Below, one piece after another: positions 51,584 to 61,409 of a stretch of 64,000 nucleotides of DNA (its first letter is position 1; every line of letters starts with the position of its first letter). Made by a program: the position numbers and the translations under genes. The DNA is from Streptomyces taklimakanensis (lineage in GTDB: Bacteria > Actinomycetota > Actinomycetes > Streptomycetales > Streptomycetaceae), in NCBI RefSeq assembly GCF_009709575.1, contig NZ_WIXO01000001.1:4838001-4902000 (forward strand), read 5' to 3'. Below the pieces are notes generated by a model. The model was given only the letters and a program-made list of their open reading frames with translations, searched no databases and was not told the DNA's origin.

Positions 51584-53536
51584 ATGACGGCCGAGACGTT
51601 CGAGTTCCAGGTGGAGGCGCGGCAGCTCCTCCAGATGATGGTCCACTCGATCTACTCGAACAAGGACGTGTTCCTGCGGGAACTCGTCTCCAACGCCTCC
51701 GACGCGCTCGACAAGCTCCGCATCGAGGCGCTGCGCGACGACGCGTTGGACGTCGACGTCTCCGACCTGCACATCGAGATCGAGCCGGACAAGGACGCCC
51801 GCACGCTGACGATCCGCGACAACGGCATCGGGATGTCGCGCGACGAGGTCGTGGGGCTCATCGGGACGATCGCCAAGTCCGGTACCGCGGAGTTCCTCCG
51901 GAAGCTCAAGGAGGTCCAGAAGACCGACAATCCCGACAGGGCGGCTGCCGCGGAGGGGCTCATCGGGCAGTTCGGCGTCGGCTTCTACTCCGCCTTCATG
52001 GTGGCCGACGAGGTCACGCTGCTGACCCGCCGCGCCGGGGAGGACGCGGGCACCCGATGGACGTCCACCGGCGAGGGCACGTACACCGTCGAGACGGTGG
52101 CCGACGCGCCCCAGGGCACGTCGGTCACCCTGCGGCTCAAGCCGGTGGACAACGACGACCGGCTCTTCGACTACACCTCTCCCTGGAAGATCAAGGAGAT
52201 CGTCAAGCGCTACTCGGACTTCATCACCTGGCCCATCAGGCTGGTCACGGCGGCCGGTGAGGGGAGCGCCGAGGAGGGGAGCGAGGACGGAGAGGACGGC
52301 GGGAAGCCGGAGCCGGAGACGATCAACTCCCGGCAGGCCCTGTGGGCGCGGCCCAGGAACGAGGTCTCCGACGAGGAGTACCACGAGCTGTACAAGCACA
52401 TCAGCCACGACTGGGCCGACCCGCTGGAGACCGTCCGCATCCACGCGGAGGGCACCTTCGAGTACCAGGCGCTGCTCTTCCTCCCCGCGCGGCCGCCGCG
52501 GGACCTCTTCACGCAGGGCGGCAGCCGGGGCCTGCAGCTCTACGTGAAGCGCGTGCTGATCATGGAGGACTGCGAGGAGCTGGTCCCGCCGTACCTGCGC
52601 TTCGTCAAGGGCGTGGTGGACGCCCAGGACCTGTCGCTCAACATCTCCCGCGAGATCCTCCAGCAGGACCGCCACATCCAGATGATGCGGCGGCGACTGG
52701 CGAAGAAGGTGCTGTCCACCCTCAAGGAGATGAGGGCCAAGCGACCCGAGAAGTACGCGGAGTTCTGGCGGGAGTTCGGCCCGGTCGTCAAGGAGGGGTT
52801 GCTCAACGACTTCGAGAACCGCGACGCGATCCTCGCGGCCTGCTCGTTCGCCACCACCCACGACCCGGAGAAGACGGCGACCCTCCAGGAGTACGTGGAG
52901 CGCATGAAGGAGGGGCAGGAGCACATCTACTACCTGACCGGCCCCTCCCGTGCCGCCGTCGAGAACTCGCCGCACATGGAGGGGTACCGGGACAAGGGTC
53001 TGGAGGTGCTCGTCCTGACCGACCCGGTGGACGAGCTGTGGGTCGACGCGGTGCCCGACTTCCAGGGCAAGCGGTTGCGCTCCATCGCCAAGGGGGAGGC
53101 CGAGCTCGGCACCGAGGAGGAGAAGGAGCAGGCCAAGGCGGAGCGGGAGCAGCAGCGGCAGGAGTACGGCGACCTGCTGGAGTGGCTGGGCGGTCGACTC
53201 GGCGACGAGGTGAAGGAGGTGCGGCTGTCCTCCCGCCTCACCACCTCGCCGGCCTGTGTCGTCTCCGACACCGACGACGTCACGCCCGGTCTGCGGAACA
53301 TGCTCCGCGCCATGGGCCAGGAGATGCCCGAGAGCAAGCGCATCCTCGAACTCAACCCCGACCACCCCCTGATCACCGGCCTGCGCAAGGCACACGCCGG
53401 CCGTGCGTCCGATCCGGAGCTGTCGGGCATGGCCGAGATCGTCTACGGGATGGCGCTCCTCGCGGAGGGCGGACGTCCCGACGACCCGTCTCGCTTCACC
53501 AAGCTCCTCGCGGAGCGTCTGGAGCGCACCCTGTGA
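51584..53536 (+). CDS. htpG: Molecular chaperone HtpG (Hsp90)
   Basis: A 650-residue Hsp90. The GHKL ATPase domain has [16 protein letters not shown] (catalytic Glu, Asn), [10 protein letters not shown] and [17 protein letters not shown]. The middle domain follows with [10 protein letters not shown] and [11 protein letters not shown], and the C-terminal dimerisation domain with [13 protein letters not shown] and [10 protein letters not shown]. An acidic linker (about 226-246) is short as in bacteria. ATG 51584 follows GGGGGAA by about 10 bases. It is the first core gene right of the accessory region. Confidence 0.97.
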
Positions 53537-53542
53537 CGTTCT

Positions 53543-53620
53543 GACCGCCGTGCCGTGCCGGGGCGGGGAGCGCGGGGCCGAGCGCCGGCCCGGCCGTGCG
53601 CCCTCCCCGGCACGGCGGTC
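53543..53620 (+). terminator. Large hairpin after htpG
   Basis: GACCGCCGTGCCG (53543-53555) pairs with CGGCACGGCGGTC (53608-53620); further GC-rich pairing lies inside. Confidence 0.7.
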
Positions 53621-53654
53621 CGGGAAACGGGTGGAACGACCGGTGTCCCGCTGG

Positions 53655-53707
53655 TTGACCCCTGGAGTGAAACGTTGCAATACTGACGCATTCTCAGAAA
53701 GCGCTTA
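53655..53707 (+). promoter_or_regulatory. Promoter with LacI-type operator
   Basis: TTGACC (53655-53660) and AATACT (53679-53684) form a good sigma-70-type pair with 18-base spacing. The palindrome AAGCGCTT (53699-53706) lies just downstream of the expected start, in the GAAAGCGCTTAC context typical of LacI-family sugar repressors. A related GAAACGTTGC element occurs at about 53669-53678. Confidence 0.6.
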
Positions 53708-53839
53708 CCGCACCTCCCCGTGCCCGGCGCCCCCGGCACCCCCACCTTTCGGCAGGGCGGCGCCCCGACGATCCGTTCCGGCCGGCGCGGGCGGCTTTGG
53801 CCGAGTGCGGGGGCGCACCCCCCACGAAGGAGACCGAGG

Positions 53840-55132
53840 ATGGGAAGAAGAGGAGCCGTCGAGCCCGCCGGGCGGCGCAGGATCACCGCCGTCGCGGCCG
53901 GAGCGCTGTCCGCCGCCCTGTTGGCCACGGTGGCCACCACGGCCGGAGCCACCGAGTCCGCGTCCGGCGGGCGGGAGGCCGGCCGGGCCGCCGCCGCGCC
54001 GGACCGGAACACCGTCGAGACCGCCCCCGCGGCCGATGCCGTCGATGCCGTCGATGCCGCCTCCGGTGCGGTGACCGCGGCGGCCTGCGGCGAGGGCTCC
54101 TACCATGCCGAGGCGGTGCGCAGCGGCGGCACCTGGACCGCGCGCCGGGGCGGCAGCACCGTCTACACCGGCGGCAGCATGCGCGACGCGATGCAGGCCG
54201 CGATCAACAGCCTGACGCCGAACCGCTCCGCCAAGGAACGCGTGGTGGTGCGCGGTTCGGGTTCGATCGGCGCCGGCACCCGGGTGTCGCTGCCGAGCAA
54301 CACCGCGATCGACGTGTGCGGCACGATCGACGTCACCGGCTCCGGCTCCGGCGACCAGGCCCCGATCTACTCCCGCGGCGCCTCCAACGTGGAGGTGGGG
54401 CACCTGACCGTGACCGGATCCCCGCTGTACGGGATCTTCATGCGGAACGTGAACAACGTGGTGCTCGGACAGATCGAGATGCGGCTCTCCGCAGGGTTGG
54501 GCATCCGGATCGACAACCACGGTGACCGCTCGACGCGTTCGCGCGACATCCGCATCGACAACGTCCACGTCTCGGGCGCCCGGAACCACGGCGTGGAGAC
54601 CTACGGCGTGGACGGACTGACCATCGGCACGGTCACCACCCGCGACGTGGGCTACTCCGGGCTGCTGCTCAACGACACGATCAACGCCACCGTGGGCAGG
54701 GTGGACGCGGAGAACACCGGCACCGGCACCGGCTACGCGGCGTTCCGGATGGCCAACCGCAACGGCCGGATCGGCGACGGCTACCCGACCAACATCCGCG
54801 TCGGCGAGGTGATCGCGCGCGGCGGCGGACGCGGGGTGTTCTGCGTCTCCGAGAGCGGCGGCGCCGTCATCGACCGGGTGACACTGACCAACACCGGCAA
54901 CAACGCCGTCCTGATCGAGAACTGCCGCAACGTCACGATCGCCACCCAGGGCGGCACGATCAGCGGTGGCGGGGAGGTCCGGCTGGCCGCCCGCAGCGAG
55001 TTCCCCGGCAACCGGGACATCACCCTGCAGAACCTGACGCTGAACAACACCTCGCTCAGGGAAAGCCCCTGCGGCACCAACATCACCTACCGCAACCTCA
55101 CCCTGAACAACACCAGCCGCAGCACCTGCTGA
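53840..55132 (+). CDS. Secreted right-handed beta-helix protein
   Basis: A 430-residue exported protein. The signal peptide has a basic start (MGRRGAVEPAGRRR), a hydrophobic core (ITAVAAGALSAALLATVATT) and a likely Ala-x-Ala cleavage near residue 37. After an Ala-rich linker with a DAVDAVDAA repeat comes a parallel beta-helix (about 90-425) of repeated NVxVxxLxVTGSxxxGI strands, pectate-lyase-like, with four Cys near the end. No clear catalytic set for a named enzyme. AAGGAG precedes the ATG. The LacI-type operator suggests induction by a plant or cell-wall sugar. Confidence 0.85.
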   Translation: MGRRGAVEPAGRRRITAVAAGALSAALLATVATTAGATESASGGREAGRAAAAPDRNTVETAPAADAVDAVDAASGAVTAAACGEGSYHAEAVRSGGTWTARRGGSTVYTGGSMRDAMQAAINSLTPNRSAKERVVVRGSGSIGAGTRVSLPSNTAIDVCGTIDVTGSGSGDQAPIYSRGASNVEVGHLTVTGSPLYGIFMRNVNNVVLGQIEMRLSAGLGIRIDNHGDRSTRSRDIRIDNVHVSGARNHGVETYGVDGLTIGTVTTRDVGYSGLLLNDTINATVGRVDAENTGTGTGYAAFRMANRNGRIGDGYPTNIRVGEVIARGGGRGVFCVSESGGAVIDRVTLTNTGNNAVLIENCRNVTIATQGGTISGGGEVRLAARSEFPGNRDITLQNLTLNNTSLRESPCGTNITYRNLTLNNTSRSTC

Positions 55133-55145
55133 AGATCGAGTGACG

Positions 55146-55185
55146 GGGCCTCTCCCCATCCGGACCGTCGGACGGGGAGAGGCCC
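55146..55185 (+). terminator. Terminator of the beta-helix gene
   Basis: GGGCCTCTCCCC (55146-55157) pairs with GGGGAGAGGCCC (55174-55185), 12 bp, 13 bases past the stop. Confidence 0.8.
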
Positions 55186-55318
55186 GCTCCGCCGCTCGCC
55201 GGCACGTCGAGGGCCGTGTCGCCCGTACGCGGCGACCGACAAGCGAGCCCGCCACGGCGGCGCGGAATGCGGCACGGGACCGGAGAACGGCAGCGAACGG
55301 GGTGTAGGTTTCCCTCCC

Positions 55319-55948
55319 GTGGCGGAACACCAGGACGAGACCAGGGCGGCCTACGACGGGGTCGTCGAGCTGTACGCGTCGATGTTCGCCAACCGACTGG
55401 AGACGCAGCCGTTCGCGCGGAACATGATCGGCACCTTCGCCGAGCTGGTGCGTGGAGCGGGGAACCCGCAGGTGGCCGACGTCGGCTGTGGGCCGGGACA
55501 TCTGACGGCCATGCTGCACGAGCTGGGGCTGGACGCCTTCGGGCTCGACCTCTCCCCGGCCATGGTCGACCACGCCCGGCGGGCCCATCCGGCGCTGCGG
55601 TTCGACGAGGCGCGGATGGAGGCCCTCCCCGTCGAGGACGGTGCGCTCGGCGGAGTGCCGGCCCACTACTCGATGATCCACACCCCTCCCGGGGAGCTAC
55701 CCGCGCTACTCGCCGAGCAGGCGCGGGTCCTGGCACCGGGGGGCCTGCTCCTGGCCTCGTTCTTCGGGACCGACGCACCCGAGCCGGTCCGCTTCGACCA
55801 CAAGGTGGCGCCCGCCTACAGCTGGCCGGTGGACCGGTTCGCCGCGCTGCTGGCCGAGGCCGGGCTGGTCACATTCGCCCGGCTGCTCCACGACCCGGCC
55901 TCCGAGCGGGGCTTCCTCGACGCCCACCTGCTGGCCCGTCTCCGCTGA
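55319..55948 (+). CDS. Class I SAM-dependent methyltransferase
   Basis: A 209-residue methyltransferase: VADVGCGPGHLTAMLHELG (motif I), AFGLDLSPAMVDHAR, MEALPVEDGALGGVPAHYSM and LAPGGLLLASFFG. Small-molecule class, substrate unknown. GTG 55319 has no ribosome site, and TAGGTT (55305-55310) sits 8 bases upstream as a possible -10, so a leaderless transcript is possible. Its 3' end faces the esterase-like gene over a perfect 17-bp terminator. Confidence 0.87.
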   Translation: MAEHQDETRAAYDGVVELYASMFANRLETQPFARNMIGTFAELVRGAGNPQVADVGCGPGHLTAMLHELGLDAFGLDLSPAMVDHARRAHPALRFDEARMEALPVEDGALGGVPAHYSMIHTPPGELPALLAEQARVLAPGGLLLASFFGTDAPEPVRFDHKVAPAYSWPVDRFAALLAEAGLVTFARLLHDPASERGFLDAHLLARLR

Positions 55949-55957
55949 GTTCCGTCC

Positions 55958-55999
55958 GGCGGCCACGAGGACCACGCTGCCTTGGTCCTCGTGGCCGCC
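55958..55999. terminator. Perfect 17-bp bidirectional terminator
   Basis: A 17-bp stem (55958-55974 with 55983-55999) with loop CGCTGCCT lies between convergent genes. Confidence 0.85.
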
Positions 56000-56007
56000 G
56001 ATCCCCT

Positions 56008-57219
56008 CTACGGGACGTCCCTGACGAACACGATGCCGTCGCTGTCGGCCAGGCGGGCCGGGTCGAGGGGGGAGTAGCCGAACCAGGGGGACACGCGAGG
56101 GGCGGGCCGCGTGTCGCCGAGGACGGCGGCCAGCCGGGGGGCGTCGACGACGCAGCGGTCTCGGGGGAGCGCGTACAGGAGCCCTTCGACGGTGTCCGGT
56201 GGCGGCGTGTCCACTCCCCGGTGCCGGATCGTGCCGAGGGCCGTGGCCACGAAGGCGTACCCCTCGCCGAGCCGGGCGCTCACCAGCGCACCGGCGCTCC
56301 ACCACTCCAGCGGCGTCCCGCCCATCCGCATCGAGCTCTTGGCCCGTTGGAGATGGCCGTTGTGGGCGTGGACGAGTGCCGGGCCCCGTTCGGCGACGGC
56401 GAGGAGGTTGTGGGCCATCATCCGGTCCCGGGCACCCAACAGCCGGGTCATGCGGGCCGGCGAGGAGTCGGCCATCCGGTGGTGGTAGCGCAGCAGGCCG
56501 GTCGCGGTGCGTCCGTACAGGCGCGCCCGGTCCCAGTCCTCCCGCGAGGTCACCGCGATCAGGTGCGGCGTCTGCGTGTCGAGCAGCGCCACCAGATCGT
56601 CGGCGAGCAGCCGCAGCTCCCCGGCCTCGGCCGACTGCCCCACGGACCGGGTCGGGTCCGTCATCGCGGCGGGGTCGGTCCACCGGTCGTCGGTGCCGAG
56701 CAGGCGGTCGAGCGTCTTCCCGGTGCAGGGGAGCAGGTCGGCGTCCACGTGGGCCGCGAGGTAGCCGTGGAGCGCGGTGAGGGCCTGCCGGGGGCTCGCG
56801 GCGTGGGTGATCTCCAGCGGACCGTCGAAGCCGACGAAGCGGAGCCGCTCGGAGGCGGGCCGGCCCTCGTCGTCGACGCGGAGGTTGTGGGCGCGCATCC
56901 AGCGCACGAGTTCGCGGTTGGCCTCGGAAGCGCCCCAGCCGTGGCTGATTCCGCGCTCCACGACCTCGTCGAGGGTGCCCGTGCCCGAGGTGACGTAGTC
57001 GTCGACGGCCAGGCCCGCCATGCAGTCGCTCTCGATCGCGATCGTCCGGTAGCCCTCCTCCTCGACGAGCTGTCGGAACAGTTCGTTGCGCAGGTCGAGC
57101 AGCGCGTCCTCGCCGTGGGTGGGCTCGCCCAGGGCGAGCAGCCGGGGTCGGGCCGGGAGCAGCCCCATGACGGCGGCGGCCTCGACGGCATGGGCGGTGT
57201 CCTTGATGCCGGTAACCAT
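56008..57219 (-). CDS. Erythromycin esterase family protein
   Basis: A 403-residue protein of the Ere family: LLALGEPTHGEDALLDLRNELF (metal/active-site His), IAIESDCMAG, ERGISHGWGASEANRELVRWM, GFDGP and LVHAHNGHLQRAK. Ere enzymes hydrolyse macrolide lactones; many chromosomal relatives have unknown substrates. ATG 57219; the frame extends upstream into the promoter region, so the shorter start is preferred. It is divergent from a double-MerR regulator, which probably controls it. Confidence 0.87.
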   Translation of the reverse strand: MVTGIKDTAHAVEAAAVMGLLPARPRLLALGEPTHGEDALLDLRNELFRQLVEEEGYRTIAIESDCMAGLAVDDYVTSGTGTLDEVVERGISHGWGASEANRELVRWMRAHNLRVDDEGRPASERLRFVGFDGPLEITHAASPRQALTALHGYLAAHVDADLLPCTGKTLDRLLGTDDRWTDPAAMTDPTRSVGQSAEAGELRLLADDLVALLDTQTPHLIAVTSREDWDRARLYGRTATGLLRYHHRMADSSPARMTRLLGARDRMMAHNLLAVAERGPALVHAHNGHLQRAKSSMRMGGTPLEWWSAGALVSARLGEGYAFVATALGTIRHRGVDTPPPDTVEGLLYALPRDRCVVDAPRLAAVLGDTRPAPRVSPWFGYSPLDPARLADSDGIVFVRDVP

Positions 57220-57277
57220 GGCCTCAACGGTATAGTTGAACTTTCGGTTGAAACTTTTCCGCGATACCGGCAGGACC
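57220..57277. promoter_or_regulatory. MerR-type divergent operator/promoter
   Basis: 58 bases between the divergent genes contain repeated GTTGAA-C-TTTC / GTTGAAACTTT elements (57235-57257) and TATACC, a -10 on the minus strand for the esterase gene (57228-57233). It is AT-richer than its surroundings, as expected for a MerR site. Confidence 0.6.
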
Positions 57278-58009
57278 ATGGGGCGAAACCTTCAAAGCGG
57301 TGAACGGCTCAGGCCGATCGATCTGGCGCGCGGGCACGGTCTGTCCACGCAGGCGATCAGGAACTACGAGGAGGCCGGCATCCTCCCGGCCGCCGACCGC
57401 ACCCCCCACGGCCACCGCGCCTACACCCCGCTGCACGCGCGGGCCCTGCGGGCGTTCCTCGCCCTGGTGCCGGGCCACGGCCACCGGACGGCGTCGTCGA
57501 TCATGCGGGCGGTGAACGAGGGCGCGACCGAGGAGGCGTTCCGCCTCATCGACGAGAGCCACGTCCAACTCCTCGACGACCGCCGGACCCTCCGGGCCGT
57601 GGAGAAGGCCCTCCGCGACCTGGAGCCCACCGCGGCGTCCGGGCCGGCCGCGGTGTCCGGGGCCGACGGCACGTTCATCGGACCGTTGGCGGGGAAGCTC
57701 GGAATCCGGCCCGCGACGCTGCGCGCGTGGGAACGCGCCGGGCTGGTCCGCCCGCGCCGCGACCCGCGGACCGGGTACCGCGTCTACGGCGAGGCCGACG
57801 TGCGGGACGCCCGGTTGGTCCACCAACTCAGGCGGGGCGGTTACCTGCTGGAGCAGATCGCCCCGCTGATCTCCCAGGTGCGGGCGGCCGGCGGGCCGGA
57901 GCCGCTGGAGGCCGCGCTGCGCGACTGGCGTGGTCGGCTGTCCGCCCGCGGGCGGGCGATGCTGACCGGGGCCGCCGAGCTGGAGGCGTACCTCCGGGAA
58001 CGCGGATGA
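57278..58009 (+). CDS. MerR regulator with two HTH domains (TioE-like)
   Basis: A 243-residue regulator with an N-terminal MerR winged HTH (IDLARGHGLSTQAIRNYEEAGILP, about 14-75) and a second MerR-like HTH (LAGKLGIRPATLRAWERAGLV and RDPRTGYRVYGEADV, about 145-210). Such tandem-MerR proteins (TioE type) often control detoxification genes. ATG 57278 has CAGG close upstream; an in-frame start at 57236 is possible. It faces the esterase gene and likely binds the repeats in between. No inducer can be named. Confidence 0.85.
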   Translation: MGRNLQSGERLRPIDLARGHGLSTQAIRNYEEAGILPAADRTPHGHRAYTPLHARALRAFLALVPGHGHRTASSIMRAVNEGATEEAFRLIDESHVQLLDDRRTLRAVEKALRDLEPTAASGPAAVSGADGTFIGPLAGKLGIRPATLRAWERAGLVRPRRDPRTGYRVYGEADVRDARLVHQLRRGGYLLEQIAPLISQVRAAGGPEPLEAALRDWRGRLSARGRAMLTGAAELEAYLRERG

Positions 58010-58199
58010 GACCCCGATCGCCGGCCGGAACGGCCGTAGGGCCGCCGCACGCCTCGAAACGCCGGCGTGCGGCCGGGCACGCCGCGGCGAGACCCATGGC
58101 GGGGCATGGCGGTCCACGGCGGGGCACGGCGGGTATAACGTGGCAGCCGCCGGGGCCCCGGTCCCCGCGCACGCTCGAGAACCCCTGGTGAGGAGCACC
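58010..58199. other. Short direct repeats and promoter before the aldo/keto reductase
   Basis: GGCGGGGCATGGCGG / GGCGGGGCACGGCGG direct repeats at about 58098-58131, followed by TATAAC (58134-58139), a good -10 for the reductase gene without a clear -35. Confidence 0.5.
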
Positions 58200-59192
<993 letters not shown>

Positions 59193-59200
59193 CCGCACCT

Positions 59201-59232
59201 CACCCGGGGCCGGGCCGCCCCGGTCCCGGGTG
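59201..59232 (+). terminator. Terminator of the aldo/keto reductase gene
   Basis: CACCCGGG-G-CCGG pairs with CCGG-T-CCCGGGTG (13 bp with one G-U), 9 bases after the stop. Confidence 0.75.
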
Positions 59233-59288
59233 GGATCCGTTTCCGTCCTTCCGCGCCATATCGCTGATCCCGCCGGCTCCCATGCGCC

Positions 59289-61409
59289 ATGATGACCTCC
59301 GTGGACGGTGGGATGGATCCGACGACGGCAGCGGCCGGCTTCGACCGGACGGAGACAGCGGAGAAGGCGCGGCGGGCGGAGGCCGAGCGGCAACAGGTGA
59401 TCACCGAGTTCCCGCTGGAGGACTGGCCGAAGCTCCCTCTGGAACGGTACGCCCTGGGCCAGGACCAGGTGCCCGGTCGGGTCCCGTACTGTCGACTGCT
59501 GGAGTTCGGCACCCCCCACCTGGGGAGCATCAGGGGAGGTGGCGCGGCGAAGCACATCATATTCCGCCACCACTCGGGCCAGTGGCGCATCAGTCCGCCG
59601 TCGCTCAGGGAGACGGGACCGCACGAGGCGTGGGAGCAACTGCGCGACCAGTTCGTACGGGCCTTCGAGGCGGTGGGGAACAAAGACGTCGACGCGGTCG
59701 ACGGACTGGGCCTGTTGCGGTACGGGCCGGCCCTGGTCACCAAGTCCCTGGCCACCTACTTTCCCGAGGAGTTCCTCCCGGTCTATTCCGGAACGCATCT
59801 GCGGGGCTTCATCCGGCTCCTCGGCGGCACGCCGGAGGGCGGCGCGCAGACCTGGCAGCTGAACCGGCACCTGCTCCACCTGGTGTCCCGTACGCCCGCG
59901 TTCGAGGGCTGGTCCGGACAGGAGGTGATGCGCTTCCTCTACCAGGAGTTCGATCCGCGGCCGCGACAGCGCACCATCTGGAAGATCGCGCCGGGCGAGC
60001 GGGGACGGCTGTGGGAGGAGTGCCTCGCCGGCGGCTTCATCTGCGTGGGCTGGGACGAACTCGGCGATCTCGGCGAGTACGGAAGCGACACGGAGCTGAG
60101 GCGGGCCATGGACGGGCTGTGGCCGAAGTCGAGCGGCGGCAACTCCCGTGCGGCACGGAATCTGCTGGCCTTCCGGGACCTCGAGGTCGGCGACACGGTG
60201 GTCGCCAACCGGGGAACGTCCGAGATCCTCGGCGTCGGCACGGTGCGCGAGGCGTACCGCTTCGACCCCGACCGTGCGGAGTTCCGCCACGTGCTCCCGG
60301 TGGAATGGGACACCTCCTACGCCCAGACCCTGCCGAGACCGCAGCACGGTTGGCGCTCCACCTTCGCCCGGATCTCCCCCACCCAGTTCGACCAGATCTC
60401 CCGGGCCCGAAGCGGGCCCGCGTCCGCGTCGAACGCCCGGCCCGCGGTCGGCGAGGCGGAACTCACCGAGGACGTCCGGCAGGTGTTGGACGCCCTGGAA
60501 CGCAAGAAGCAGGTGATCCTCTACGGGCCGCCCGGCACCGGCAAGACGCGACTGGCGCTCGGGGCCGCTCTCGCGGTGGCCGGACGGCCGGAGGCCGTCG
60601 ACGCCCCGCCCGAGGAACGTCACCGGGCCGTCAGGCTGCTCCTGGGCGACGGCGACGGGGTGGTCCGGATGGTCACCTTCCACCCGTCCTACGGCTATGA
60701 GGACTTCGTCGAGGGGTTCAAGCCCGGCGCCTCCTCCCAGGGGCAGGGGTTGACGCTCACCCTCACCGACGGCCTGTTCCACGAACTGTGCACGGCCGCG
60801 GCCGAACACCCCGACCGCACCTTCCTGCTGATCGTCGACGAGATCAACCGCGGCGACCTGCCCCGGATCTTCGGTGAGCTGATCACCCTGCTCGAACCCG
60901 ACAAGCGGGGCGTCCCCCTGAAGCTGCCGATCAGCAAGCGGATGTTCTCCGTCCCGGAGAACATCCGCATCATCGGCACGATGAACACGGCCGACCGCAG
61001 CATCAGCCACCTGGACGCCGCAGTCCGGCGACGCTTCGCCTTCCTGCCCGTGGAACCCGACCCCGAGGCCGTCTCGGGCACGGTCGGTCCGCTGAACCTG
61101 GCCTCCTTCATCGAGAGCCTCAACACCCGTGTCACCCGCCACCTGGACGCGGACCACCGGATCGGTCACGCCTACCTGTTGCGCGACGGCGAGCCGATCA
61201 GCACCGAGGAGGACCTCGCCGCCGCCTTCCACCACGACGTGCTCCCGCTCCTGGAGGACTACTGCCTGGGCCGTCCCGAACTGCTCCACCGCATCCTGGG
61301 CTCCCTGATCGACGAGGAGACGGGCAGCCCCTCCCTGATGCCGCCGCAGGACCTCGTCACCGCCCTCGCCGCCGAGTTCACCGCTTCCTCCTCCGACGGC
61401 GATGGCTGA
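59289..61409 (+). CDS. mcrB: McrB-type AAA+ GTPase with EVE-like reader
   Basis: A 706-residue motor subunit of a McrBC type IV restriction system. Residues about 40-225 are an unassigned N-terminal domain; about 228-370 form an EVE/PUA-like modified-base reader (IWKIAPGERGRLWEE, GGFICVGWDELGDLGEYG, LEVGDTVVANRGTSEILGVGTV). The AAA+ domain has Walker A GPPGTGKT (413-420), Walker B LLIVDEINRGD (513-523) and the McrB signature MNTADRS (565-571). It overlaps mcrC by 8 bases. The reader implies that the complex recognises modified DNA. Confidence 0.92.
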   Translation: MMTSVDGGMDPTTAAAGFDRTETAEKARRAEAERQQVITEFPLEDWPKLPLERYALGQDQVPGRVPYCRLLEFGTPHLGSIRGGGAAKHIIFRHHSGQWRISPPSLRETGPHEAWEQLRDQFVRAFEAVGNKDVDAVDGLGLLRYGPALVTKSLATYFPEEFLPVYSGTHLRGFIRLLGGTPEGGAQTWQLNRHLLHLVSRTPAFEGWSGQEVMRFLYQEFDPRPRQRTIWKIAPGERGRLWEECLAGGFICVGWDELGDLGEYGSDTELRRAMDGLWPKSSGGNSRAARNLLAFRDLEVGDTVVANRGTSEILGVGTVREAYRFDPDRAEFRHVLPVEWDTSYAQTLPRPQHGWRSTFARISPTQFDQISRARSGPASASNARPAVGEAELTEDVRQVLDALERKKQVILYGPPGTGKTRLALGAALAVAGRPEAVDAPPEERHRAVRLLLGDGDGVVRMVTFHPSYGYEDFVEGFKPGASSQGQGLTLTLTDGLFHELCTAAAEHPDRTFLLIVDEINRGDLPRIFGELITLLEPDKRGVPLKLPISKRMFSVPENIRIIGTMNTADRSISHLDAAVRRRFAFLPVEPDPEAVSGTVGPLNLASFIESLNTRVTRHLDADHRIGHAYLLRDGEPISTEEDLAAAFHHDVLPLLEDYCLGRPELLHRILGSLIDEETGSPSLMPPQDLVTALAAEFTASSSDGDG

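Larger units (their letters stand above)
53537..53839. other. htpG to beta-helix gene intergenic region
   Basis: 303 bases holding the htpG terminator, the beta-helix promoter and its operator; the leader after the operator is about 135 bases. Confidence 0.6.
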
